From: Pithys albifrons albifrons
Taxonomy: Eukaryota; Chordata; Aves; Passeriformes; Thamnophilidae
Reading direction: 5' to 3'
Assembly: GCF_047495875.1 (NCBI RefSeq)
Contig: NC_092463.1
Location: 2,923,057 to 2,987,056, forward strand
Length of the DNA stretch: 64,000 nucleotides
The first letter of the stretch is position 1, and every line of letters starts with the position of its first letter. A program made the translations under genes and the position numbers. Under the pieces are notes generated by a model that saw nothing but the letters and a program-made list of their open reading frames with translations, did no database searches and was not told the origin of the DNA. Shown here piece by piece: positions 1 through 12,663 of this stretch.

Positions 1-370
1 GTGCTCAGGTTGGAGGGTGGTGTAGGTCCCAAAGTTCACAGCCAGAGGAAGAGAAGGATGTTAGTCTTTATGCTGTCACAGCATCTCCCCTCACCCTGCA
101 GATCCAACACATGTTGTTTCCCCAGGAGAAGGAGCTTTGCCGGGGCAGGAAACACCAAGGCATGGGAAAAAACTTTCACACTCACATGTTGCTGTTTGCT
201 TTTCCTCTCCCACGTGCCCACACTGCAGCAGCAGAGCCTGCCTGGAGTCCCTTAGTGCTCCCAGGACACATGGAAAAAAAATACAGGCAGCAGTAGGAGA
301 AAGGGAATGCTGGAAGGAAGCAGCTTAAGGGCATGAGTGGATCCGCTGGGCTGGAATCAAACAAAGCCAT

Positions 371-585
371 CAGAGAATCATGGAATGGGTTGGGTTGGAA
401 GGGACCTTAAAGACCATCAAGTTGCAATGTCCCTGTTGCAGGGACACCAGCCCAGGTTGCTCCAAGCCCTGTCCAACCTGGCCTTGGACACTTCCAGGGA
501 TGGGGCAGCCACAGCTTCTCTGGGCAACCTATACCAGGGCCTGCCCACCACCCTCATGTGGAAGAATTTCCTCCTCACCATGGGA
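371..585 (-). mobile_element. CR1 LINE 3' fragment
   Basis: It starts with the reversed CR1 tail (AGAATCATGGAATGGGTTGG) and runs through the CCAGGTTGCTCCAAG block to a 5' truncation near the CCACCCTC block. Confidence 0.88.
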
Positions 586-1728
586 GAAAAGAGGACTTTT
601 CCATTTGTTGTTATGTCAGATGATGGGTTAGCAGCAGCTCTGCAACAGAGCCACATCTCCTACATCCCCAAATTCCACTATCCAACAGGGATATTCCCAC
701 TCACACCAATTAAACATTGAGTGCAGCTCCATCAAATCACATTTGGAATTTCAATGGGCTGTTTTCTGGGCAGAAATATCTTCCCAGTGGGATGATGAGA
801 GGAGGGGGACACACGGGAACATCCCATCCCAACCTCCATGTCCTGTGCCAAGCAGGAAGCACAAATCCCTGCTGCTCCAAAAAAGAAATAAAAGTGAAGT
901 TTTACTTTCTCTTTCTCTGGTCTTTAATTGCAGATCAAAGCTGGCCCTTCGGGCCAGAGCTCCCTGCCAGCAGCTGCTCCCGGGCAGCATTCCAGGCCAC
1001 CCTTTGGATCAGGGCTGCCCATTCCATCCAAAACCTGCTCCTCTCCTCTCCCCTTCCCTTCTCCTGCCACAGGCAGGGGCAATCCATGCTGTTGACCCTC
1101 CTGCCTGGTCGCTGTGGGAATGGAGGGGCTGCAATGCAGCCACTGGGAATGAGACTGGGTTTTTTTCCGGCTTCACACGACCTCCCAGAAAGTGAGGGAT
1201 GTGTGAGTGGCTCCGGCATCTTCCCACAGCCACCTCGGGGCTTCCTCCTGGGAGCCACAGGGAGCTGCTCTTTGGAATAACTTCCCTTTGCACAAGAACA
1301 GAGACTTCTCTCTAAAAATCAACCACACACTGAAAGGGTGACACCTCTGGGTACAATTTCAAGGGAATGTAAGCAAAGGTTGACCTAAATAATCCACCCA
1401 TGTGTGTTCCTGCTTGTGTATCGAGGATTTTACAAACACATCCATCCAGAGTCCTGGCAACAGCAGGAATGACTTCAATTACTCATTAATGATGCTTTAT
1501 GCTAAAATTACTGAGGTGTGTAATTAAGTATCCGGGGGGCAACATGAGCAAACAGGTACAGCCAAAATATGAGCAACTCACAGGCACAGTCCTGTCCCAA
1601 CTCCCCTGGATCCAAATTTCAGAAATCAAGAGATTTGCAGACACAAGGGCTATGCTGGGATCGTTTTTTAACCCTTCAACCTTGAAATATCTGCTATGTT
1701 TTCCTTGAGAAGACAATTAGAATCAATC

Positions 1729-2010
1729 ACAGAATCATAGAATGGATTGGGTTGGAAAAGACCTCCGAGATCATCAAGTCCAACCTTTGGGCCAACTCCA
1801 GTCCCTTTACCAGATCATGGCACTCAGTGCCACGGCCAAGCTCAGCTGAAAAACCTCCAGGGATGGGGAATCCACCCCCTCTCTGGGCAGCCCATTCCAA
1901 TGCCTGAGCACTCTCTCTGCAAAGAAGTTTTTTCTGATCTCCAACTTCAATTTCCCCTGGCAGAGCTTGAGCCCATCGTGCCCCCTTGTCCTATTGCTGA
2001 GTGCCTGGGT
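1729..2010 (-). mobile_element. CR1 LINE 3' fragment, 'GAGATCATCAAGTCC' subtype
   Basis: Reversed tail AGAATCATAGAATGGATTGG, then the ACCTCCGAGATCATCAAGTC block. It is the same subtype as the copies at 3776-4309, 52985-53358 and 58735-59224. 5' truncated. Confidence 0.88.
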
Positions 2011-2110
2011 TGATTAGCTGATTAATATGGGGTATGAGCCAACCTGAGCAGGGAATGCTAATGGAGAAAAATGGGGCAGGAAAAACACTAACTCGGAAAG
2101 CAAAAAAAGG

Positions 2111-2320
2111 AGAATCATGGAATGGCCTGGGTTGGAAGGGACCTTAAAGATCATCCTGTTCCACACCCTGCCATGGGCAGGGACACCACCCACCAGCCCA
2201 GGTTAACTCCAAGCCCTGTCCAGCCTGTCCTGGGACACTCCCAGGGATGGAGCAGCCACAGCTTCTCTGGCCAACCTGTGCCAGGGCCTGCCCACCCTCA
2301 CAGGCAGGAGTTTCTACAGT
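2111..2320 (-). mobile_element. CR1 LINE 3' fragment
   Basis: Reversed tail AGAATCATGGAATGGCCTGG, then the CCATGGGCAGGGACACC block. It ends about 100 bp after the preceding CR1. Confidence 0.88.
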
Positions 2321-3775
2321 GGCATTTGAACACCTATACATTATATATCTGTACAGGTATCCAAATATCTCTGTGGTCCAGGGAGAAGTATCCCAGCCCC
2401 TCCAGCTCCAGCACTGCTGCCTCCACACATCCCCATCTCCTCTTCCCTCAAGCTGATGTTGGGCTGATGTCACCATCTTCCCAATCGGTCTGCTTGACAT
2501 CTGGCTCTCAGTAAACACAAAAGCAAGGGCTAAACAAGATTAAATCACTTTATTGGGCCACACTGTTCCTGTCTGTCCTTAAAGAGCTCAGGCTGGTAAG
2601 AGTCACTAAAAGAAAAGTGAAATTTCCAGTAAAAAAATCCTGCTTTCCCCAAAATCAGGAACATTAGTTGCAGTATGTTGGATGCCATGGAAGTCACAAA
2701 CATCCTTAATGGATGTGTCACTGCTGCCTGCTCAGAGAGCTTCTACCAGGGCTGGGCTGCCACTCTCCCAGCAGCTTTTCCCCCTTCCAGATCTTTAAAT
2801 ATTAGGATTATTCTGCTGGTTTGTTCATAAGTACACTGAGAGTTGAAGATAAAGCTGCTTCAGGCCCATGTAAGGCCCTGACTGCTCAGCAGCAGCAGCA
2901 GCAGATCTTCTGTTCCATGATTAAATGCATCAGAACTTCCTGACATGACTCACTGCTGGAGAGACTCAGCAGCCACCAAGTGACCTCCCTGTCTAGCACG
3001 ACATCATAAATGCCAATGGGACACAGGGGGAAAAGCAAAATCCACTTGGAAATAATGCTGGCTAAGCCTTTTCTATTTTAAGGACAGCTTGCCCAATATT
3101 TGTGTTTTCAAAAACACCAAAAAAACCAGGAAAGAAACAGCAAAGATTTGTAACCAGCTATAAATACCCCCCAAACCACGGATGCACCAGACACTGCACA
3201 CAAGGCTGAGCTCTTCCTGCCTCACCAGACAACTGGGTCAGCCAAGAGTAACCTCAGCTGCCTTCTGAGGGCAGAAATAGATTTACTACAGCCCAGGTTG
3301 GGTTGCAGACTCTTTTTGGAAGGAAAGACTCCAAATCAGAGGACTTGAGTTCCTCAGGGTGGAATTACCATCTCCTTGCTGCGTTTTTTTTTTGGTGGGG
3401 AGGAAGGAACATCAGCTTTTGGGATGAGGGATTTGTGGAGATGGGTAGAAAGCAGATTGATCCAAACCCTGTGTGCATGGTAGGGAATGATCCCTCCTTT
3501 CTTCCGGGCTTCTCCTCAACACAGAAAAGAAGGTGAAGAGGAGTCGAGGTGGAGACAGCAAGACTCAGTTCCTTCCCTCCACCAGACAGTTTTACAGTGA
3601 AGCATCATCACTTCATCTCTAATGTGATTTTCCACTAGGAGAGAACCCACAGGGTTGGCAGGTTTCCCACTTCAGGGTTTGTTTTTCATCCAGCACATAA
3701 ATTTGCAGGGAGAAAAATTACAACCCAACAGCAGCAGCTTTAACATCAAGCAGAGCTGCGACTGCCTCACCTGGC

Positions 3776-4309
3776 TGTGATCCTTCCCCTGTACTCTGCA
3801 CTGGGGAGGCCACACCTTGAGTGTTGTGTTCAGTTCTGGGCCCCTCAGTTCAGGAAAGAGATTGAGGGGCTGGAGCGGGGCCAGAGAAGAGCAAGGAGGC
3901 TGGAGAAGGGACTGGAGCACAAGTGCTGTGGGGAGAGGCTGAGGGAGCTGGGGGTGTTCAGCCTGGAGAAGAGGAGGCTCAGAGGTGACCTCAGCACTGT
4001 CTGGAACTGCCTGAAGGGAAGTTCTGACCAGGTGGGGGTTGGTCTCTTCTCCCAGGCACTCAGCAATAGGACAAGGGGACACGATGGGCTCAAGCTCTGC
4101 CAGGGGAGGTTTAGGTTGGATATCAGGAAAAAACTCTTTGCAGAGAGAGTGCTCAGGCATTGGAATGGGCTGCCCAGAGACGGGGTGGATTCTCTGCCCC
4201 TGGAGGTTTTTAAGGTGAGTGCCATGATCTGGTAAAGGGACTGGAGTTGGACCGAGGGTTGGACTTGATGATCTTGGAGGTCTCTTCCAAACCAACTGAT
4301 TCTGTGACT
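3776..4309 (+). mobile_element. CR1 LINE 3' copy (534 bp)
   Basis: One of the longer copies: CR1 body (GAGTGTTGTGTTCAGTTCTG, AGCCTGGAGAAGAGGAGGCT) to a tail ending AACTGATTCTGTGACTC. It is close in sequence to the copy at 58450-59224 and shares its 3' flank. Confidence 0.92.
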
Positions 4310-4460
4310 CCAGTGGCTCATCCTCTCCCTCCAGAGCCAGCAGGAACCACCACACAGGACAGGTGGTGACCCCAGAACTGCTACACAACACAGCCCAAGG
4401 CACTGAATTGAAATAAACACTTCAATAAATGCCAGTTGTGCTTAAAGTACTTCCCAACCT
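4310..4460 (+). repeat. 151 bp CR1 3' flank shared with 59225-59375
   Basis: Immediately after the CR1 tail, 151 bp (from CAGTGGCTCATCC to GTACTTCCCAACCT) match the flank of the CR1 at 58450-59224 with only a few differences. It contains two AATAAA-type signals (GAAATAAACAC, CAATAAATGCC). See findings. Confidence 0.9.
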
Positions 4461-4511
4461 TGATGATCTCGGAGGTCTTTTCCTACCCAATCCATTCTAT
4501 GATTCTATGAA
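4461..4511 (+). mobile_element. CR1 LINE 3' tail only
   Basis: TGATGATCTCGGAGGTCTTT to CCATTCTATGATTCTATGA, a complete tail with two 8-mer repeats, joined directly to the shared flank. Confidence 0.85.
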
Positions 4512-4801
4512 AACTAAGGACAGCCTTGCTGTGGAAGAGAACTCAGCATAAGAAAATGCATTTTTTTCCAAGTTTTTGCTTCACTTGGCCCCATTATTTA
4601 AGGATTTGCACACAAAAGGGTAGATCTGGAAGGGAAACCGAGTGGACATCCACGCTGATGATGCCCAAGTGACTGTTGGGTGTTTCAAGCTGGAAAACAC
4701 CACTGGATTTAGGAAACCTGTGGGACAAACCTGTGCACCAAAGGAGATGCAGGAACCAAACCAAACCCCAACCTCCCTGTGGGAGGTTCTCCAGCACTTA
4801 C

Positions 4802-5035
4802 TGAAGGTTTTGCAGATGTCAGAAACAGCCTTGAAGACCCTGTCGGAGAAGTTGACTTTCACCTTGACGTACTTCATGTTGGGCAGCTGCAGGCGGAGCA
4901 GCTTGTGCTGAGGGGTGAACTGGAGCTTGGCATCTGCCTGGATCCCGTATTTATCCAACGTCCAGTGCGTTTTGAGGAGCCAAGTTTTCTTCTTTTCCCA
5001 CCACAGCGCGTGATCCGACCAGTCCTTCTTGACGT
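4802..5035 (-). CDS. FERMT2: FERMT2 second coding exon (residues 53-130)
   Basis: It encodes kindlin-2 residues 53-130: the rest of F0 and the start of F1. The reading starts [16 protein letters not shown], passes through [16 protein letters not shown] and ends at SDICKTF. The acceptor is TTGTTCCAG before the first base and the donor is GTAAGTGC. The exon is 234 nt with incoming phase 1 and outgoing phase 1, and its first two bases complete the Asp codon split from the previous exon. No stop or frameshift is present. Against human kindlin-2 I recall only one difference (R69K). The basic and aromatic residues of F0/F1 used in membrane and integrin co-activation are retained. The following exon, expected to begin with the codons for NIRHPEE, is not found between 1 and 4801. 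Confidence 0.97.
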
Positions 5036-6473
5036 CTGGAACAAAGAACCCATTTTTCCCAGTTAAAAGCGGGAACAGAATTAGCCTTCAAAGGACAAAA
5101 GAAGTTTAAATGTGTTTAACTGAGAGGCAACTATGGATCCAAAAAGCTCCAGCAGCCCCTTTTAGATACAAACAACTGCTTGTGCTCAATGCTGGTTTGA
5201 AGCCATCATGGATATAAAAGCAGGGAAGAAGCCAAGGGGAATAAGGATGAACACAACTGTCCATGAGAGTGACCCCGGCTGGAACACGAAGCCAAAGGCT
5301 CAGGATTGACCCGACACTTTCCCCAGGAAGGATTTTGCACAATTTTTTGGGATAACTATCAATTCTTGGGTTTTCCCCATCCCCACTACCCAGGACACCT
5401 GTGCTATCCAAAGGTGAGTCCAGTCACCTTGGCACACATGGAAAGCAGAACTAGGAGGAGGTTTGCAAGGAAAATTCAAAGAAACTTCCTATTTTCTCCC
5501 AATACTTTCAGATTCTAGGAAAAAAACATGGAAAATTCCCAAATGAAACTAAGAGTTATCTCCCAAAGGAACAACAATGCAAAATCCAACAGCCACATCT
5601 CCTTCCAGGAGATGGAAGGAGGGAATGGATGGAGGGATGGAACTCTGGGGTCTCTGGAGGTCACCTCCAAGTTGGGAACCATTTGGGAAACCAAAGCATG
5701 GAAATAACTCCAAACCACAGATGTTATGCAGTATTTTTCCTAACACCTGGAATGTTTTTAACCAATCCCTGTCCTGCTCTCCCAATGGCCCCTGTGCCAA
5801 TTCCTGCAGAGCATCTTCCAGTCCAACTGATGATGCAACATCTCCTGACCATGCAGGAGAAAGAGAAGGAAAAGAAGTGAATGATCCAGCATTTTGCAAA
5901 GCTCTGCTTAGCCTGAACTCTCCACACCCAAAAATACTGACCAGGGGACATGTCAGCATTGATGGCACCACCCAAAACTCTCATTCCCAAGGAAAAAACA
6001 AGGATGTCATCCAGGCAAGCACAATCTCAAGAGGCTGCAGAACAAGTTACAGGGACACTTCTGCACTCAGTACTGGAAGTGATGAGAGTTACCAGGGAGT
6101 TTCCAACTTACAGACTTTGCATGTGGATTATTTGAATTTTAGTAATTTCCAGGTTAAAGCATCAGGTTAAATATAATATTTAATCTATATCTAAATTAAT
6201 ACAATTAATAAAACACTTCACTTTTCAACTCCAGATCTGCCTGTGATCCTGGATTTCCAGCATGAAATATCAGTTTAACCCAAACCAAAATCACCAGCTG
6301 ACATTTATTCCAACAGCTCCTGCCTGAATCCTTCAGGAGTGAAGCCTGTGCAAGGCCAGAAAGCCAGGAGCAAATCCAGAAGAATCCAAAGCCAATGGCA
6401 ACAGTCTCACCACCAAACAGGCTGAAGTTGCCAAGGAACACACCCCAGCACCAACATCATGGTGGGATTGTTG

Positions 6474-6557
6474 GGGTGTCCTGTGCAGGGCCAGGATTTG
6501 GACTGGGTGATCCTTGTGGGACCTTTCCAGCTCAGGATATTCTGGGATTCCATGACG
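6474..6557 (+). mobile_element. CR1 LINE 3' tail, 'GATCCTTGTGGG' subtype
   Basis: GTGCAGGGCCAGGATTTGGA, then GTGATCCTTGTGGGACCTTT and TCAGGATATTCTGGGATTCC. This tail type matches the tail of the SINE at 51381. Confidence 0.75.
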
Positions 6558-7639
6558 GTGCAGATTATCCACACAAGCCATGCATGAACTTAATTGAGAC
6601 AAGAACAAAGTGACAAATAAACTTTTTCTGTCCCTCTCTGAAAGTGGGATCTCGTTCTCAGGGTTCCTGAGAAAACCCAGCAGGAGCTGTTCCTTTTTTT
6701 GCCTTTAAACTCCTGGCTTAATGGCACAATCCTGGCTCCAGAAAGAGGGAACGTTCAGTTGGGCTTTTCAACAGCTTTGTACAATCAAATTAAACAAACC
6801 CAAATATAGAAAAGCATGCAAACTTGCACAAGCCTTGGCCACTCGGAGAAAAATCCGAGAAATCATTACAATGGACTCTGGTGATAAAGTCCAACTTCTG
6901 CCCTACTGAAAGCTGAACCAATTGGCACTGAAAATCAGGAGGAGACAAAAAAAAAGAGTTTGGAATCACTAACATTTATGCCTAACAGAGGGGATTGGGG
7001 TTTATGCTGCATATTAACCTTTCAGGCCATGGCACAAAGCATCATCTTTGGGCCTGGGAGTAATTAACAGTTGGAAATTAGCAGGGAGATGACGGTTCCA
7101 GCCAGGATGGTAAAGGTCTGTGCCTGTCCCAAGGGGTAGTTATATATAAAAGAGGTTGGCAAATGTTTAGCAGCTGCCTCGTGGGGTTGAGCTGAACATG
7201 TTGAGGAGAAGCTTTGGTGCTTTGCCAGGGATCCAGGATTGCCTGGAGCAATCCCTGCAGGCCAGGGAATGGCAGGAGCCTGGTTAAAGCTGATCAAGGC
7301 TTTATAAACCTTCACCAGGGTCCCAATTCACAAGTTACTGATTTGTTGGGGTTGGTTTTAGGACAAGGCTTCTTGTTTCAGCTTATGCTTTTCCCATCTA
7401 CTGTTGTCAGGCATTGGCCACTTCATATTTACCACCTCATACTGATCTGCTTATTCATATTTATCAGCTATTATCAGTTTATCAACTGGCCATTTCATAT
7501 TTATCAGGGCTCAGTTAAGTCTCCAAGCACTGCAGATCAGGTTCATTTTAGAGAACCCAAACTTCAAATTTAAAGGGTTATACAGGTCCAAAGTCTGGCT
7601 GAAAATCTTTGTAGATCCAGAAGCTCCTCTGAGCTGCTA

Positions 7640-8106
7640 AATATACTGGACATGGACCTGTTGGAGCCACTCCAGAGGAGGCCACCAGGCTGATCAGAGG
7701 GATGGAGCACCTCTCCTATGAGGAAAGGCTGAGAGAGTTGGGATTGCTCAGCCTGGAGAAGAGAAGGCTTTGGGGTGACCTTCCAGTACCTGAAGAGAGC
7801 TACAAAAAGGATGGAGAGGGACTATTCACAAGGGCCTGGAGTGACAGGACAAGGGGGAATGGCCTCCCACTGCCAGAGGGCAGGGCTAGGTGGGATACTG
7901 GGAAGGAATTCCTGGCTAGGAGGGTGGGCACCCCCTGGCACAGGTTGCCCAGAGAAGCTGTGGCTGCCCCATCCCTGGAAGCGTCCCAGGCTGGGTTGGA
8001 CAGGGCTTGGAGCAACCTGGGCTGGTGGGAGGTGTCCCTGCCCAAGGCAGGGGGTAGCACTGGATGATCTTTAAGGTCCCTTCCAACCCAAACCATTCCA
8101 GGATTC
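7640..8106 (+). mobile_element. CR1 LINE 3' copy (467 bp)
   Basis: It runs from GGACATGGACCTGTTGGAGC through GAGAGAGTTGGGATTGCTCA and GTGGGCACCCCCTGGCACAG to AACCATTCCAGGATTCT. There are no intact frames for a protein. Confidence 0.92.
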
Positions 8107-9879
8107 TACAAAATGACCTGCACACATGTAGAAGGGTCCCAACAAATCCCTGGTACTGCTGCTCCCCTTCCAGGCAGGGAATGTGCCAGGAGAAGGCAGC
8201 AGAGATGTGGGAACTGGGGCTGTCAGCACCAGCTGGAGCTCAGACTGGGGACAGGCAGTTCCAGGAGCCCAACTCCAGCAGCAACACCCGCGGGAAAGGG
8301 AAGCACGGCGCTTCCTTCCCGCCATCAAAAATAATCCCTCACCTTCCCGAGCTGCCTGAACCCAAATCTCGGCTCCTGGGAGTCCAGGAGGGCTGGGAAA
8401 GCCAGCTGGGATTTTTTTTTTTTTTTTTTTTCAGGAAGAGCCTTGTTTTGCATTTGGCTCCAAAACTGTGCCAAGAGGCTGAGACGTGGCACGAGCGACG
8501 TTCAGGACGTTTTGTACAGCAAACCCCACGGAGCTGTTCCCTTTGGAAAGCCATTCAGATGGTCCTGGGGATGCAGGAGGCCTCTTAAATCACACAGAGA
8601 CCTCTGTGAGGACAGAACACTACAAGGAGGAGTGAAGGGCTGCTCAATAAAGTGTTTTAAACCTGACACATCTTTAGCTTTCAAGCCGAGCCGGCGCCTT
8701 GTGGCAGTCACATCCCACCAGCTTGTCCAGCACTAATTCCAACTGCAGGTTTTAATTCCCACAGCAACTGCTGAATTCCCATCTACGACTCCAGCAGCAG
8801 AAAATCAGCCTTAATTGAGATGCACAAGGAGTGCATTTTAATTCACAGGACACACACACACACAGTCACCACTCCAGCAACGAGGCTGCACTTGGGTGAA
8901 GGGCAGAGGAAATTGAGGCAGTGCCATCCCCCCTTCCTGACAGCCCATTTATCCCATTTATCCCAGGGGCTCCAAATGCTTTCCCCTCTGCCAATCCGTG
9001 GTTTTTAGAAGTCCCTTTTCTGCCTTGCTGCTGCAGAAGCTGTGGCAGCTCCTTCCTTCAGGAGCACTCCTGACACTTGGCAGCTCTCAGGACTCACCAG
9101 CAGTTGTATCCAAGTCTCCAGCACTGTGTAAACACTGCATTTTCCTTGTTATTTTGGGATATCCCCTATGGCAGATGGGCTTGTCAGGACAACAGAGCCC
9201 TGAGAAGACTGAATAAACCTCCTTTTTTCCCCCTTCCCAGAGGATGGTGAAATCCCACTGCATGGATATTTGGAGAGCAGTGGTGGTGTCTGCCTTTGGG
9301 AAAGGCTTTTGTGGGTAGGACCACATTCCCTTCCATGCACAGATCCAGGATTAAATCCACAGGATAGCAGAGATCCTACAAAAACCTCCATCACATGAAC
9401 ACTGGAGACAGATTACTAAACAGCTCCTGCATAAGCTTGAGTAGGTACAGAGGGAATTCTGCAGGGCTGTCAGGGTTGGATCCTGGATTTCTGATGGATT
9501 TTTGGAGACAAAAGGTTTGCAGCTGAAGCTCATTTCCCTGCAAAACTCTTCCCCTCTGGAGCAGCAGCGGATGCAGCCACAGCAGAGCTTTCAGCTCATT
9601 CCTTAATTATAAATGATGGCTTTTAGAGCAATGGATTCAAGTCTCCAGCATTCCCATGGGAGCAATCCAAAAGGATCATCCTCCTCCGGAATAAAACACG
9701 GCAGAACCAAAGGCCACCCATCCCACTGGGTGTCTTTCCATAGGAGCTGGTCCTGGCTCTTTCCCAAAGATGTGTGAGCACCACAGGTGGGGTTAATGAG
9801 GATTATCCCTGCTCTGGTCTAGTAACACTTGGGAAGCTGACATGGAAAAATGGCTTTCCATTACACCATTCCTTAGATT

Positions 9880-11008
9880 TATATATTTATACATATTTAT
9901 ATACATATATCTATATATATATATATAGATACACACACACACACACATATATACATATACATATATATGTAAAGATATGATGTGTGTGTGTCTATATGCC
10001 TAATATTTACATATTTAAATTAAAATACATAGTATAATATAAATATATAAATATAACATAAATATATAAAATTATGTGTGTATATGTGTTTATATGCCTA
10101 ATATTTACATATGTAAATTAAAATATATTGTATAAATATAAATATAAAATACAAATAAAACATAAATATATAAAATTATGTGTTTATATGCCTAATATTT
10201 ACATATTTAAATTAAAATATATAGTATAAATATAATATACAAATATAACATAAATATATAAAATTATGTGTGTGTGTTTATATGCCTAATATTTACATAT
10301 TTAAATTAAAATATATAGTATAAATATAATATACAAATATAACATAAATATATAAAATTATGTGTGTGTGTTTATATGCCTAATATTTACATATTTAAAT
10401 TAAAATATATAGTATAAATATAATATATAAATAAAACATAAATATATAAGATTATGTGTGTATATGTGTTTATATGCCTAATATTTACATATTTAAATTA
10501 AAATATATAGTATAAATATACAAACATAACATAAATATATAAAATTATGTATGTATATGTGTTAATATGCCTAATATTTACATATATAAATTAAAATATA
10601 CTGTCTAAATATAAAATATAAATATAACATAAATATATAAAATAAAATATATAAATATAATATATAGATATAAAATAAATATTATATAACAAATAATATA
10701 TGAAATAGAAATAAAAATAGAAATAAAGAATATAATGTATATGTACTATATAAAATGTTATATGTCATATATTATAATATGTAATATATAATTATATAAT
10801 ATATATTTTTTAATGTAAATATCAGGCATTTTAACAAATGTATATACACATTTACACCACATATAAACAGATAACATAGAGAAAAAACAAATTATATGCA
10901 CATATAATGTATAAACATGCAAAATATGTGCATATATAAAATAAATGTGTACATACATGTCATATACACAGACATACATATATATATTTATGTGTATATA
11001 TTAAAAAA

Positions 11009-11071
<63 letters not shown>

Positions 11072-11110
11072 TATATATATATATACATACATATATATAT
11101 AAATGCTTTA
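9880..11110. repeat. AT-rich satellite and TA/TG microsatellites
   Basis: It is nearly pure AT with TATATA, TGTGTG and ACACAC runs. Within it, 9970-10640 is a tandem array of a 94-98 bp unit with GCCTAATATTTACAT at 9998, 10096, 10190, 10284, 10378, 10476 and 10569. Long (TA)n runs occur at 11020-11058 and 11081-11100. Confidence 0.95.
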
Positions 11111-11971
11111 TACCCAAGATACAGTGCAGGCACTCAAAGCAACTCTCAAACCAACCATTCCTTCCTGCAAAAGATTATTGTTTTTTACCTGATAATCTAC
11201 TTAGAAAAAAAAACCCAACCCCAAAATTCCCAGTTTTCAATGAATTTGGTGTAGAGGGGCTGAAATCGCCGAAGGGATTTTATAGAAAAATAAAAAAAAA
11301 GTGGCTGCTGTTAATTTTGGGTATTTTTTCAATTTTAAAATTGATTTTCAATTCACATCTAATTGAAAAAATACAGGTGTGGACAAACCCCCCAGTGCAG
11401 GCAGAGCTGATAGCTCGAGAGGGGGATTAAAGTACCTTTAAGCTCAAATTCCTGCTGATAACACCTTGATCCAGCACTCCCAGCTCCAAGGAGCTGCCAG
11501 GGGCTCTCCAAGCCTCAGGCTGGGTGTTGGCTGGATCCACACCCCTCTGGGGAAGCTGGAGGAAAAGTCCTTCAAAGAGGAGAATTCCAGCAATAAATAG
11601 CTGGGAAGTGCCCTGGGTGGGCTCAGGCGTGGGATGGACCTTCCCCTCCACCTGCTGCTCCCTTGGGATGCAGTGCATGGAAAACAGGCATGGAAAGTAA
11701 GGAGAAATATTTTAAAACTTGAAAAGGAGCGAAATTTAAAGCTGCAAGTAAAAAAAGAGAAGAAAACCCCAACAACAACCAATCCCTAAAAATCACTGCA
11801 CAAAACCTGATATGGTTCCTCTGGTGGGTTTTCCTTTTCCATGTGTCCAGGAGGGATGAAGGCACAGCCTCACAGCACCCACAGAATCAGGGATACAGCA
11901 AATATTCCCCAAATATTCAGGAGGAGCAAAAATGGTTAATGTGGTGCATGGAGCAGGAAAGGTGCTGGGAT

Positions 11972-12450
11972 AGGGAAAAAGAGGGAAGGGGGGGGGAGGG
12001 GAAGGGGAAGGGGAAGGGGAAGGGGAAGGGAAAGGGAAAGGGAAAGGGAAAGGGAAGGGGAAGGGGAAGGGAAAGGGAAAGGAAAGGGAAAGGAAAGGTA
12101 AGGGAAAGGGAAAGGGAAGGGAAGGGGAAAGAAAGGGGAAGGGAAAGGGAAAGGGAAAGGGAAAGGAAAGGGAAAGGGATAGGGAAAGGGAAAGGGAAAG
12201 GGAAAGGGAAAGGGAAAGGGAAGGGAAGGGAAGGGGAAAGAAAGGGGAAGGGAAGGGGAAGGGAAGGGGAAGGGAAGGGGAAGGGAAGGGGAAGGGAAGA
12301 GGAAGGGAAGGGGAAGGGAAGGGGAAGGGGAAGGGAAAGGGGAAGAGAAAGGGAAGGGAAAGGGAAGGGAAAGGGAAGGGAAAAGGAAGGGGGAGGGAAG
12401 GGGAATGGAAGGAGAAGAGAAAGGGAAGGGAAGGGAGAGGGAAAAGGAAA
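11972..12450. repeat. Homopurine GGGAAA/GGGGAA tract
   Basis: About 480 bp of almost uninterrupted purines on the plus strand (one T near 12098 and few others), built from GGGAAA, GGGGAA and GGGAAGGG units. The G-runs can form quadruplexes and the mirror symmetry favours triplex DNA. Confidence 0.96.
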
Positions 12451-12513
12451 TACCCTGAGTTGGTAGGGATCCACAAGGATCATCAAGTCCAACTCCTGGC
12501 CCTGCACAGGACA
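12449..12513 (-). mobile_element. CR1 LINE 3' tail, 'CACAAGGATCATC' subtype
   Basis: ATACCCTGAGTTGGTAGGGA, CACAAGGATCATCAAGTCCA and CTGGCCCTGCACAGGACAGG. It is the reverse of the tail type used by the SINE at 51381 and abuts the homopurine tract. Confidence 0.78.
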
Positions 12514-12626
12514 GGTCAAATGCCAAGAGAGTTGCTGAAGGTCCCAAAGATGCTGAAGATTTTTCATTTTATATAAATAAAAAATTATTTATATTTACTA
12601 TCTATATACATATTATTTATATATTT

Positions 12627-12633
<7 letters not shown>

Positions 12634-12662
<29 letters not shown>
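12634..12662. repeat. (CA)n microsatellite
   Basis: About 14 CA units, preceded by an AT-rich stretch. Confidence 0.95.

Positions 12663-12663
<1 letters not shown>

Larger units (their letters stand above)
1..4801 (-). other. FERMT2: FERMT2 intron after residue 130 (partial)
   Basis: I see no exon here. Apart from four CR1 fragments and the shared 3' flank at 4310-4460, the stretches 586-1728 and 2321-3775 contain only unremarkable sequence. The expected next kindlin-2 exon is absent, so it lies to the left of the window. Confidence 0.8.

Noticed and set aside
3777..4235. 152-codon plus-strand frame that could look like an LINE reverse transcriptase
   Set aside because: It is CR1 3' UTR-type sequence; no reverse transcriptase or endonuclease motif occurs in any CR1 copy in the window.
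11793..12567. Several open frames over 200 codons, Gly/Lys- or Pro/Phe-rich
   Set aside because: They come wholly from the homopurine tract; low complexity, no start context, no family.
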